Below, in pieces: positions 9,114 to 16,824 of a DNA stretch of 64,000 nucleotides. The notes beneath the pieces were generated by a model. It was not told the origin of the DNA. It saw only the letters and a list, made by a program, of their open reading frames with translations, and did not search any database. The stretch is from CAZHLD01 sp964533185. Lineage in GTDB: Bacteria; Acidobacteriota; Terriglobia; Acidiferrales; UBA7541. The stretch lies in assembly GCA_964533185.1 (NCBI GenBank), contig CAZHLD010000005.1, forward strand, positions 1 through 64,000, in the 5' to 3' direction. A program made the translations under genes and the position numbers. The stretch's first letter is position 1, and each line of letters begins with the position of its first letter.

Positions 9114-9725
9114 TCATTTTGCACTCCCGGCGGCGGCCGGAATGGTGCCGAATCGCGTGAAAGGCCAGTAAGCGAAGACGGCTTTGCCATAAATGAAACG
9201 GCTGGGGACGGTGCCGAAGACGCGCGAGTCGTTGGAACTGGAGCGATGGTCGCCCATGACGAAAAACTCGTCGGCGGCAACGCGCACGGGGCCGTGAGAG
9301 CCGGAGTCCGCGAACCGCGCGGGGATGTAAGGTTCGTCGAGCAGGCGGCCGTCCACATAAACGCGGCCGCTGCGGACTTCGACGGTTTCGCCGGGGAGAG
9401 CGATGACGCGCTTGATGAAGGATTTGCTGCGGTCGAGGGGATACCAGAAGACGACGACGTCGCCGCGCTCGATCGGGCCGAAGTGATAGACAAACTTGTT
9501 GATGAAAATGCGCTCTTCGTTGTCCAGGAGAGGGGCCATGCTGGTGCCTTCAACTTTGACGGGCTGATAAAGGAAAACGATGATGACGATGGCCAACGCG
9601 GCGGCGATGAGAAGGTCGCGGGCCCAGGCGCGAAGTTCCCGGCGGAACGAGGAGGAGGTGCCGGAAGAAGATGAGCCCTTAGGTGCGGGCAGCAGAGCGC
9701 GAGGGTCGAGATTGGGTTGATCCAT
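9114..9725 (-). CDS. lepB: Signal peptidase I
   Basis: Membrane-bound type I leader peptidase of 203 residues that cleaves signal peptides from exported proteins. A single membrane segment (about residues 37-53, LLIAAALAIVIIVFLY) is followed by the catalytic serine in VEGTSMAPLL, the general-base lysine in SFIKRVIALPGE, and the conserved boxes DVVVFWYP and MGDHRSSSNDSR. The cytoplasmic N-terminus is Ser/Pro-rich. It is the first gene of a probable lepB-carA-carB transcript; linkage with carbamoyl-phosphate synthesis is unusual and may only be co-transcription. The start has a weak ribosome-binding site. Confidence 0.93.
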   Translation of the reverse strand: MDQPNLDPRALLPAPKGSSSSGTSSSFRRELRAWARDLLIAAALAIVIIVFLYQPVKVEGTSMAPLLDNEERIFINKFVYHFGPIERGDVVVFWYPLDRSKSFIKRVIALPGETVEVRSGRVYVDGRLLDEPYIPARFADSGSHGPVRVAADEFFVMGDHRSSSNDSRVFGTVPSRFIYGKAVFAYWPFTRFGTIPAAAGSAK

Positions 9726-9839
9726 CGCTCGGTCGAGTAAGAGAGTTTATACCACAGGGCACTAGTTTGCGCCAGCGGGACGTGAAACGCCCGGGGCGGG
9801 TTCGACAAGGCGGGCGTCACCATCATAGGATGCGCGGTT

Positions 9840-10532
9840 ATGGCTGAGAGGATTGCTGCCATCCTGCCCGCGTTTAACGAAGAGGCGGCGCTGCCGGGCG
9901 TGCTGAAGGAGCTGGCTGCGGTGGGTGCGGCGCAGATCATCGTAGTGAATAACGGGTCAAGCGATGGCACGGCGGAAGTGGCGCGGCGAGGAGGCGCGGA
10001 AGTGGTGAGCGAGCCGAGGCGCGGGTACGGGCAGGCGTGTTTGGCGGGGATGGCGGCGCTGCGGCGAGACATTACCGTCGTGGTGTTTATGGATGCGGAT
10101 GGAAGCGATGACCCGGCGGAGATGGCACGGCTGGTGGGGCCGATTGAGCGAGGCGAGGCAGAAATGGTGCTGGGGTCGAGAGTGCTGGGAGAGCGAGAGG
10201 CGGGCTCGTTGACGATGCAGCAGAGATTTGGGAATTGGCTGGCGACGGGGTTGATGCGGGTGGTGTTTGGGGCGAGGTATACGGATTTGGGGCCGTTCCG
10301 GGCGATACGGCGGGAGGCGCTCGAAGGGCTGGGGATGCGCGACACGAATTATGGTTGGACGATTGAGATGCAGATTAAGGCGCACCGGATGGGAATCAGA
10401 GTAATGGAGATGCCGGTCAAGTACAGGAGAAGGCGAGGTGGGCAGTCAAAGATCTCTGGGACGCTCAGGGGAAGCGTTGGAGCCGGGGTAAAAATCCTGG
10501 CCACGATCGCACGGTATGGCTTCGAGCGGTAG
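9840..10532 (+). CDS. Family 2 glycosyltransferase, dolichyl/polyprenyl-phosphate sugar transferase type
   Basis: Soluble GT-A fold transferase of 230 residues. The N-terminus IAAILPAFNEEAALP and VVNNGSSDGTAEVA is the nucleotide-sugar binding region, FMDADGSDDP holds the metal-binding acidic motif, and YTDLGPFRAIRREAL plus GQSKISGTLRG near the end are typical of polyprenyl-phosphate mannose or glucose synthases. There is no C-terminal membrane domain. AGGATG ahead of the ATG is a plausible ribosome-binding site. It is divergent from lepB and has no cell-wall genes beside it, so donor and acceptor are unknown. Confidence 0.85.
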   Translation: MAERIAAILPAFNEEAALPGVLKELAAVGAAQIIVVNNGSSDGTAEVARRGGAEVVSEPRRGYGQACLAGMAALRRDITVVVFMDADGSDDPAEMARLVGPIERGEAEMVLGSRVLGEREAGSLTMQQRFGNWLATGLMRVVFGARYTDLGPFRAIRREALEGLGMRDTNYGWTIEMQIKAHRMGIRVMEMPVKYRRRRGGQSKISGTLRGSVGAGVKILATIARYGFER

Positions 10533-10555
10533 AGGGCGAAGAAAGAGAGGGGATT

Positions 10556-10703
10556 TCAAAATAGAAGGGACAGAGAAGAGGAGGAGAAAGATAACGCAGA
10601 GGCGCCCCGACAGGATCGGGGCAGGCGCCGTACGCAAAGGCACGCAGAGACGAAAAGAAGTTCAACAAGGAAGGCACCCCGACGAGGCCGGGGCAGGCGT
10701 CGG
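10556..10703. repeat. CGCAGAG repeat with nested CCCCGAC/GGGGCAGGCG palindromes
   Basis: AACGCAGAGG is interrupted by GCCCCGACAGGATCGGGGC and resumes as CGCAAAGGCACGCAGAGAC. A second nested palindrome, CCCCGACGAGGCCGGGGC, follows at about 10678 before GGCGCAGAGAGCAC. It looks like one mobile palindrome inside another repeat. Confidence 0.65.
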
Positions 10704-10766
10704 CGCAGAGAGCACAAAGGACAGTAACAGAGATAGCAGGAGCAAGCTCCCGCACTCCATAGAGAG

Positions 10767-11627
10767 CTAGAAGCGGGAGGATTCGAAGAGGCGGATGTCT
10801 TTGGAGATGCCGAAGGTGAAGCCGGAGCGAGGGTCGCGCGAAGTGAGGCCGGCGATACCGGCAAAATCCCACCAGAAACCACCAGCGAAAATCTGAACAC
10901 CGAGACGAGCCTGAGAGCGGGACTCAGTGCCGATGAGATTGACGTCGATCTTGCGCGTGGAGTGGCGGCCGGCGACTTCGCCAACCAGATTCACGCGCTG
11001 GTGGAGCGGAAAGGTGAAGGCGGCGCCGAAGGAGAGGACGTCGTTCTGCGTGTAGAAGGCATTCGGCGCGGTGAGGATAATCAGGCCGAGGTTGCCGAAG
11101 ACGTTGAGGCGGCCGAAGTGCTTCTGCGCGATGACCTCGGCGAAGATGTTGGTGGTGTTGGCGCCGATGCCGCGGGACTGGTTGGAGTTGGGCATCTGAT
11201 AGCCGAAGCGGAAGGCGAGGGCGGGGCGGCGGGCGGCTTCGGCAAGAACGCGGATTTTTGTGGCGAAGGTGAAGTCGCCGGTGTCGCGCGTGGAGCGGGT
11301 GCCGGTGAGGTTCAGAGGGACAAAGGAAGCGCCCTGCTTTTTGATGTCGAGGAATTGCTGGGCGGCGCCGTACATCTGGATCTCGATGATTTTGCCGACG
11401 CCGCTGCGGATGTTGATCACGGCGACGGAAGTGAGGTCGCCGGAGAGGCCGGAGAGGGGGAAGTCTACGTCCTGAAGGAAGTCGAAGCCGACCTGGGCGC
11501 GCATCGTGCCGGGGGGAACGATTTCGGCGTCGGCGGTGCGGAGAGGACGGTTCTGGGCGGCGGCGGGGAGGGAGAGGAGGTAAAGGAAAGAGAGGACGTA
11601 GAGGACGAGCTTGAGTGAGCGCGGCAT
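10767..11627 (-). CDS. Exported protein, probable outer-membrane beta-barrel, unknown function
   Basis: Protein of 286 residues. The first 24 residues (PRSLKLVLYVLSFLYLL then SLPAAAQ) form a clear signal peptide. The mature part is rich in alternating hydrophobic/polar strands with Gly and aromatic residues (GRLNVFGNLGLIIL, VLSFGAAFTFPLHQRVN, GFTFGISKDIRLFES), as in transporter-like outer-membrane barrels that end in an aromatic residue. An upstream in-frame ATG at 11765 would mask the signal peptide, so ATG 11627 is chosen. I do not recognise a named family. It lies alone, flanked by repeats. Confidence 0.6.
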   Translation of the reverse strand: MPRSLKLVLYVLSFLYLLSLPAAAQNRPLRTADAEIVPPGTMRAQVGFDFLQDVDFPLSGLSGDLTSVAVINIRSGVGKIIEIQMYGAAQQFLDIKKQGASFVPLNLTGTRSTRDTGDFTFATKIRVLAEAARRPALAFRFGYQMPNSNQSRGIGANTTNIFAEVIAQKHFGRLNVFGNLGLIILTAPNAFYTQNDVLSFGAAFTFPLHQRVNLVGEVAGRHSTRKIDVNLIGTESRSQARLGVQIFAGGFWWDFAGIAGLTSRDPRSGFTFGISKDIRLFESSRF

Positions 11628-11723
11628 GGGACGGCGCGTATCGTAGAACAAAAGGAAGGAAGAGAAAAGAAAAAGATGAAACGCGGAGGGCACAGAAGAG
11701 AGAAGAGCCCTGAGAAGAGAAAA

Positions 11724-11827
11724 GCGGCGGCATCCCTCGACTACGCTCGGGACAAGAGCCGCCACAGTCCAAAGAGAAACAGCAGATTCCTCGGCCTGGC
11801 AAAGTGCGCCGAGCCTGGGAATGACAC
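11724..11827. repeat. Two adjacent palindromic elements
   Basis: 11724-11765 (GGCGGCATCCCTCGACTACG then CTCGGGACAAGAGCCGCC) recurs with a single visible base change at about 56819-56862. 11780-11827 is an ATTCCTCGGC...GGGAATGACA element. Both are intergenic, downstream of rsmE. Confidence 0.7.
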
Positions 11828-11843
11828 GGCGTGGAGGTCCGGG

Positions 11844-12590
11844 CTAATCAACAGAAAGGGCGAAACGCAGGGAGGCGAGAGCGGCGATGACGGCGGTTTC
11901 GGTGCGGAGAATGGTGGGGCCGAGAGAGGTTTCCAGGAAGCCCGCGGAGAGGGCGGAACAGAGCTCGTTGTCGGTCCAGCCGCCTTCGGGGCCGATGGCA
12001 AGGGAGGCGGAGGTGGCCCACTTCCCTTCCAGGACGGAGCGGAGAGAGGGAGCGGAACGGCGTTCGGAGAGGAGAAGATTGACGGAAGGAACTGAAGAGG
12101 CCACACGAGCGCGCGCCCCAACGGGAGAGAAGGCGTCGGAGGGGCGGGAGGCGGGGTGGAGGATGGGAGGGCGGAGGCGGTTGGATTGCTGGGCGGACTC
12201 GAGGAGGATTTTCAGCCAGCGGGCGGCGCGCTTCCCTGCTACAGCGACGAGCGCTTTTTCGCTGCGGAAGGCGGCGAGAGGGGCGATTTCGGCGACGCCC
12301 AACTCGGTGGCTTTTTCGAGCGCCCATTCGAAGCGGTCAAATTTGACGATGGAGAGCAAGAGGGTGAGGTGGAGGCGATCGGGAGTGACAGGGAGAGGCT
12401 CGACGAGAGAGAAGTCGATGGCGGATTTGGAGACGCGGTCGATGCGGGCGAGCCAGAGGGAGGCGCCGTCGGAGAGTTCGTAGAGCTGGCCGGGAGCGGC
12501 GCGGAGGACGCGGGCGAGATGATGGGCGGAGTCACCGCGAAGGGTGGCGGTCCCGCTGTCGAAGCGGTCGATGAAGAAGCGGCGGCGCAT
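11844..12590 (-). CDS. rsmE: 16S rRNA (uracil-1498-N3)-methyltransferase
   Basis: SPOUT-class methyltransferase of 248 residues that methylates U1498 of 16S rRNA with SAM. The N-terminal PUA-like part (MRRRFFIDRF, GDSAHHLARVLRA) is followed by ALEKATELGVAEIAPL and the C-terminal knot motifs IGPEGGWTDNE and LGPTILRTETAV, which bind SAM. It appears monocistronic. dnaJ lies upstream on the same strand, but the region between them holds unrelated ORFs, so the common acidobacterial dnaJ-prmA-rsmE order is not kept. Confidence 0.93.
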   Translation of the reverse strand: MRRRFFIDRFDSGTATLRGDSAHHLARVLRAAPGQLYELSDGASLWLARIDRVSKSAIDFSLVEPLPVTPDRLHLTLLLSIVKFDRFEWALEKATELGVAEIAPLAAFRSEKALVAVAGKRAARWLKILLESAQQSNRLRPPILHPASRPSDAFSPVGARARVASSVPSVNLLLSERRSAPSLRSVLEGKWATSASLAIGPEGGWTDNELCSALSAGFLETSLGPTILRTETAVIAALASLRFALSVD

Positions 12591-12953
12591 AGAGAGCCTC
12601 CGGCCGTCAGCTATCAGCAGTCAGCCAGACAGGAGAATCTAGCATAGGCGACCTTCCGAGCACGCAAACACCATTGACGCCGTTGTGCGCTCCACGGCGG
12701 AGAGCCACGTAGCAACTCAGTACGAATGATAAGCCTTCAACAGAAAGAAATGCTGCTGCGGGCATTGCCCTCCGCAGCGGCCTGTGACCGCGAGATGGGG
12801 CTGCGCGCCGCGATTTGGTCGGAGCTGAAGCTCCGACTCCCTGAAACTACACGCGTTCGAGGCGGCTGGCGAGGATTGTCACAGCTTGCGTGTAGTGCTA
12901 TATCTGCGCGGAGCAATTCCCTTCCCTGTTGAGCGACCGGAGAGGAGATTCAA
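12591..12953. other. Gene-free stretch with palindromes
   Basis: Holds a short CAGCTATCAGCAGTCAGC unit (12604-12625), imperfect palindromes GCTGCGGGCATTGCCCTCCG (about 12758) and GTCGGAGC-TGAA-GCTCCGAC (about 12819-12838), and the leader of the next gene with GAGAGGAG six bases before its ATG. I see no coding region. Confidence 0.6.
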
Positions 12954-13670
12954 ATGCCGGATGAGAAATCACAGAAAGTCTTAATGGTGGTCCTGCTGGT
13001 GTTGGCCGTGGCGGCGACGAGCGTGACAGTGACATTGTGGTTGACGCGGTCGAGCGGAACGCCGACGCAGACAGCGAGCATACCAGCCGCAACAACGGCT
13101 CCAAACACCGCACCTAATTCGGTGCCAGCGGCGGTGGGTGTGCCAGCGGCAGTGACGCAAGCAGAAGTGATGATTAATGAGAGGCCGATCAGCCAGGAGC
13201 AGATCAACATGCTCCGGAGCCAGTATGGCGCGGCGCCGCCACCGGGGCGTTACTGGTATGACCCACGCAGCGGGCTCTACGGAATGTGGGGCCGCGAGGC
13301 GGGAGGATACATACGGCCGGGGCACGACTTCGGGCCGCTGCCAGCGAACGCGTCGAATGGGAATACCGGAGTGTTCATCAACGGGCGACAGTTGAACATG
13401 ACGGAGGCGATGTACCTGCAACAGATCTTTGGCGCGGTGTATCAGGGGCGCTGGTGGCTGGACGGGCAGACGGGGAACGTCGGGCAAGAAGGCAACCAGA
13501 TGCCGATCGCCAATATTTTTGTGGCACTGCAACAGTCGCAGAGGAACAAGAAGTCGGCGGGCGGGTACAGCTACCGCGACTCGTTGAGCGGGACGATTGC
13601 CGGGGCCGAGAACGGTTGCGCGTGGATTAGCGTGCCGGGAAGCGGCAGCGTGATGTCGAGTGGATGTTGA
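12954..13670 (+). CDS. Membrane-anchored protein with two related Trp/Gly-rich modules, unknown function
   Basis: 238 residues. A single N-terminal membrane segment (about residues 8-30, VLMVVLLVLAVAATSVTVTL) is followed by a Thr/Pro/Ala linker, suggesting an anchored periplasmic protein. Two modules then share a pattern: INERPISQEQINMLRSQYG with PPGRYWYDPRSGLYGMWG, and FINGRQLNMTEAMYLQQIFG with YQGRWWLDGQTGNVGQEG. Both are a short helix followed by a W-rich beta hairpin. The tail has Cys and is Gly/Ser-rich. GAGAGGAG precedes the ATG. No named family is recognised; internal duplication is the main visible clue. Confidence 0.65.
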   Translation: MPDEKSQKVLMVVLLVLAVAATSVTVTLWLTRSSGTPTQTASIPAATTAPNTAPNSVPAAVGVPAAVTQAEVMINERPISQEQINMLRSQYGAAPPPGRYWYDPRSGLYGMWGREAGGYIRPGHDFGPLPANASNGNTGVFINGRQLNMTEAMYLQQIFGAVYQGRWWLDGQTGNVGQEGNQMPIANIFVALQQSQRNKKSAGGYSYRDSLSGTIAGAENGCAWISVPGSGSVMSSGC

Positions 13671-13830
13671 AGTCAGTTTTCAGTTCTTAGCCGTAAGTAG
13701 ACAGCAAACGACTATCCGTGCACAGCGAAATGACCCAAATATTCGTAAGGAAGTTGCCTCGGTGGTTAAAACCCCTGAGTTTTGACTCCGATTTCGAGAC
13801 AAAGCAATCCCGAGGCGTGGGAACACTGAT

Positions 13831-14310
13831 CTAGTGTCGACGCCTGTTTCTTTCTATCAAACCACCTGGAAGAAACGGGAGGAGGTCATGTTCCCAAGAA
13901 TCTGACGCAGGCCTCGCGGGCAGATTAAAAATAATCATAAACTCCAAATCGTAGCTGACGCGCTCATGCATCGCGATTCTGCCGGGCCGCCAAATGTGCG
14001 CGGGCTTGTTGTTACTCGTGATCTGCAGGTTGGCCTGCGAAAGATCAACGCAGACAGATAGTCGCCCTGCGTCAATTCCTCCAGTATGCTGAGTGTCCCC
14101 GAATCTGGCGCTGATCTCGTTGGGGAAGGTTGAAGGTATCTGACGGTTCTCAACAATCGGTTCAAATGGAATCCCGATTAACCAGGCGCGCACGGTCGTC
14201 GCCACCCGCAGGCGAATGTCGTGCCGAAAGTCGACAAATTCTTGGCCAAAGAAACAGACAGTACTCGGGCGAGGTTGCCAGCCATCCGCTAGCCTAGCAA
14301 CGGTTTTCAA
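13831..14310 (-). CDS. Hypothetical protein, 5' end unclear, possibly truncated
   Basis: Frame of 159 residues from TTG 14310. The composition is less GC-biased than its neighbours, and the sequence looks protein-like (FFGQEFVDFRHDIRLRV, VSYDLEFMIIFNLPAR). The frame continues open and protein-like upstream to TAG at 14392-14394 (RFEREENALPYLDVTF), but no ATG, GTG or TTG occurs there. An ATG behind GGGAGGAGA near 14357 is in another frame and stops after 16 codons. A frameshifted or truncated gene acquired from elsewhere is as likely as a functional one. Confidence 0.35.
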   Translation of the reverse strand: MKTVARLADGWQPRPSTVCFFGQEFVDFRHDIRLRVATTVRAWLIGIPFEPIVENRQIPSTFPNEISARFGDTQHTGGIDAGRLSVCVDLSQANLQITSNNKPAHIWRPGRIAMHERVSYDLEFMIIFNLPARPASDSWEHDLLPFLPGGLIERNRRRH

Positions 14311-14448
14311 GACTGTACCGCCCTTTTCGAATGTAACGTCGAGATAGGGCAGGGCATTCTCCTCCCGCTCGAATCTTACTACGTGGCGAGGCTATGGGAA
14401 GTCAAGGAAATTCGTTTGGTCGACAATCCTCGAGAAGCGAACAGGGTC

Positions 14449-15597
14449 TTAGCCGAAGATGTCTTTCATTTTTTCGAAGAGGGAGGAGGAGCGGTCGGCG
14501 GGACGGTTTTCGACCTTGAGAGTTTGGCCGAGCTCGGCGAGAAGGCGGCGCTGTTCGCGGGTGAGTTTTTCGGGGACGACGACCTGCACGGTGACGTAGA
14601 GGTCGCCTTTGCCGCCGCCGTGCGGGTCGGGGAGTCCCCTGCCCTTCAGGCGAAGGATGGAGCCGGTCTGAGTGGCTTCGGGGATTTTCAGTTTTTCGTC
14701 GTCGGCGAGACCGGGGACAGTGAGGTCTGTGCCGAGTGCGGCCTGAACAAAGCTGATCGGAATGGTGCAGTAGAGATCGGCACCGCGGCGCTCGAAGAAG
14801 GGATGATCTTTGACTTCAAGGACGACGTAGAGGTCGCCGGACGGGCCGCCGGCTGAGCCGGGTTCGCCTTCGCCGGGAATACGCATGCGCGTGCCGGTGT
14901 CCACGCCGGGAGGGATGCGAAGCTCGATGGTGCGCTCGCGCTCGATGCGGCCCTGGCCGCGGCAATCCGGACAGTGCTCGCGGACGACCTGGCCGGCGCC
15001 GTGGCAGGCCGGGCAGGTGCGAGAAATAGTGAAGAAGCCCTGCTGATAGTGAAGCTGGCCGCGACCGCCGCAGGACTGGCAGGCTTGAACGCCGGTGCCG
15101 GCTTTGGCGCCGGTGCCGTTGCAGGACTCGCAGAACTCCTGACGAGGGAGTTTGATATTGGTTTTGACGCCAGCGGCGGCTTCGTCGAAGGAGAGAGACA
15201 TGTCGTAGCGAAGGTCGGCGCCGCGGCGGCTGCGCGAGCGGCCGCCGCGCCCACGACCGCTACCTCCACTGAAGACTTCTTCGAAGCCGAAGAAGTCGCC
15301 GAAGATGTCCTGGAACTCCTCGAAGATGCTGCGACCGAAGCCGGGGTCGAAGCCAACGCCGGAGAGGCCGGCGTGGCCGTAGCGATCGTAGGCGGCACGC
15401 TTCTGGGGATCGGAGAGGACGCTGTAGGCCTCGGTGGCCTCGCGGAATTTTTCCTCGGCCTGCTGCTTGTTCGAGGGATTGCGGTCGGGGTGCCACTGAA
15501 GAGCGGACTTGCGATAAGAGGACTTGACCTCCTCGACGGTGGCGGTGCGGGGGAGGGAGAGGACTTCGTAGTAGTCGCGTTTGTGGGTTCGGGACAT
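14449..15597 (-). CDS. dnaJ: Chaperone protein DnaJ
   Basis: Hsp40 co-chaperone of 382 residues that stimulates the DnaK ATPase and binds unfolded substrates. The J domain (residues 7-75) has YRKSALQWHPDRNP with the HPD triad. A Gly-rich linker with GGSGRGRGGR follows, then four zinc-binding repeats: CESCNGTG, CQSCGGRG, CPACHGAG and CPDCRGQG, and the C-terminal substrate domains. It is third in the hrcA-grpE-dnaJ order but separated from grpE by 594 bp of repeats, so it may have its own promoter. Confidence 0.96.
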   Translation of the reverse strand: MSRTHKRDYYEVLSLPRTATVEEVKSSYRKSALQWHPDRNPSNKQQAEEKFREATEAYSVLSDPQKRAAYDRYGHAGLSGVGFDPGFGRSIFEEFQDIFGDFFGFEEVFSGGSGRGRGGRSRSRRGADLRYDMSLSFDEAAAGVKTNIKLPRQEFCESCNGTGAKAGTGVQACQSCGGRGQLHYQQGFFTISRTCPACHGAGQVVREHCPDCRGQGRIERERTIELRIPPGVDTGTRMRIPGEGEPGSAGGPSGDLYVVLEVKDHPFFERRGADLYCTIPISFVQAALGTDLTVPGLADDEKLKIPEATQTGSILRLKGRGLPDPHGGGKGDLYVTVQVVVPEKLTREQRRLLAELGQTLKVENRPADRSSSLFEKMKDIFG

Positions 15598-15654
15598 AGC
15601 GAAAGAACGTAATTCGTTATTCGTAACTCGTAATTCGAGAAAGCACTTTCATCA
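15598..15654. repeat. GTAATTCGTAACTCG low-complexity repeat
   Basis: ATTCGTTATTCGTAACTCG lies just upstream of dnaJ. The same unit recurs near 26754 and 53459. Confidence 0.6.
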
Positions 15655-16053
15655 GATGCTGGGCTGAAGCTCAGCGCTACACAACCAAAAGCAGATCCCT
15701 TCCGGCAAGGCCGGAATCTTCGATCGCTGCGCTCGGGATGATACCCAACAGCAGCGGCCGGTCACAGGCAAGAGTGCCTGTGCCACCGTGCCACCCGGAG
15801 GACAGGCTGAAGCCTGTCCTACCAAACCAAGATGCTGGGCTGAAGCCCAGCGCTACACAACCAAAAGCAGATCCCTTCCGGCAAGGCCGGAATCTTCGAT
15901 CGCTGCGCTCGGGATGATACCCAACAGCAGCGGCCGGTCACAGGCAAGAGTGCCTGTGCCACCGTGCCACCCGGAGGACAGGCTGAAGCCTGTCCTACCA
16001 AACCAAGATGCTGGGCTGAAGCCCAGCGCTACACAATCAAAAGCAGATCCCTC
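15655..16053. repeat. 176-bp tandem repeat, 2.3 copies, built of nested palindromes
   Basis: Copies start at 15655, 15831 and 16007 (period exactly 176); the third breaks off after AGCAGATCCCT. Copies 1 and 2 differ visibly only at GAAGCTCAG versus GAAGCCCAG. Each unit strings together five palindromic parts: GCTGGGCTGAAGCCCAGC plus GCTACACAA; TTCCGGCAAGGCCGGAA; CGATCGCTGCGCTCGGGATG; GGCAAGAGTGCCTGTGCC; and AGGACAGGCTGAAGCCTGTC. No coding frame. It fills the grpE-dnaJ gap. Confidence 0.95.
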
Positions 16054-16061
16054 GGACAGCG

Positions 16062-16190
16062 GAGGGATTCTTCGTCCCGACAAGAAGCGTCGGGACTCAG
16101 AATGACCTGGCGGCAGCAAGCCGCCGCACTCCAAAGCCGACGAGACGCCGGCGATCCGAAGCACGCGGGCATGGATGCCTGCGCCACCGG
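16062..16190. repeat. Palindromic elements next to the tandem array
   Basis: 16062-16106 is an ATTCTTCG...CAGAATGACC element with arms GTCCCGAC/GTCGGGAC. It is followed by GGCGGCAGCAAGCCGCCGCA plus CTCCA and by CGGGCATGGATGCCTGCG near 16167. All lie directly downstream of grpE. Confidence 0.7.
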
Positions 16191-16191
16191 A

Positions 16192-16818
16192 TTAATTGAG
16201 GCGGTGGGGCGGGTCGGCGCCGGCCGAGGCTTGGGCCGGATGAACGGCGACGCGCACAACCGCAGGACGCAACAGGCGTCCGTGAAAACTGTAGCCGGGC
16301 TGGAGGACGTCCAGCACGGTGCCGTCGGCATGATCGGCGGATTCGACGCGCTCGAGGGCCTGATGGACGTGTGGGTCGAAGCGCTTCCCGACGGGGTCGA
16401 GGCGCTCGAGACCCAGACGCTGGAGAGCGTCCCAGAGCTGGCGGTAGATCAACTCAAAACCTTTGCGGTAGTCCTCGTAGGCCGGGGCGGCGTGGGCAGC
16501 GAGGGCGCGCTCGAAGCCGTCGAGGACGGGGAGAAGCGATTCGATGACGCGGCTGACGTGACGGCGGGAGTCTTCAACGCGCTCGCGGTCGATGCGCTTG
16601 CGGAAGTTCTCAAAGTCGGCCTGGCGTCGGACGAGAGTAGCGCGAAGCTCCTCGGATTCGGCCTGAAGCTTGGCCAACTGGTCGAGCGCGGACGCAAGCG
16701 AAGTGGAGGCGGACTCTGCGCCTTCGGCGGCGGAGGCGGCGGCGGCAGAGTCGGAAGACGCGTCGTCGTCGCCAGAGAACTCGGGGAGTTTGTCGTCGTT
16801 GCGCTTGCGTTGGGTCAA
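16192..16818 (-). CDS. grpE: Nucleotide exchange factor GrpE
   Basis: GrpE releases ADP from DnaK. Length is 208 residues. An acidic Ser/Ala-rich N-terminus precedes the long dimerising helix (LDQLAKLQAESEELRATL, RRQADFENFRKRIDRER), then the four-helix bundle (VIESLLPVLDGFERAL) and the C-terminal beta wing with GKRFDPHVHQAL and GYSFHGRLLRPAVVRV. It starts 6 bp after the hrcA stop, so the two genes are co-transcribed. The expected next gene, dnaK, is not present. Confidence 0.95.
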   Translation of the reverse strand: MTQRKRNDDKLPEFSGDDDASSDSAAAASAAEGAESASTSLASALDQLAKLQAESEELRATLVRRQADFENFRKRIDRERVEDSRRHVSRVIESLLPVLDGFERALAAHAAPAYEDYRKGFELIYRQLWDALQRLGLERLDPVGKRFDPHVHQALERVESADHADGTVLDVLQPGYSFHGRLLRPAVVRVAVHPAQASAGADPPHRLN

Positions 16819-16824
16819 GGGGAC

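Noticed and set aside
14340..14391. EENALPYLDVTF motif as a trace of a Penelope-type reverse transcriptase
   Set aside because: Only a few residues resemble that motif, and no catalytic YADD-type box is present.
15655..16053. Tandem array considered as a CRISPR
   Set aside because: Period is 176 bp with no unique spacers between short repeats, only 2.3 copies and no cas genes.
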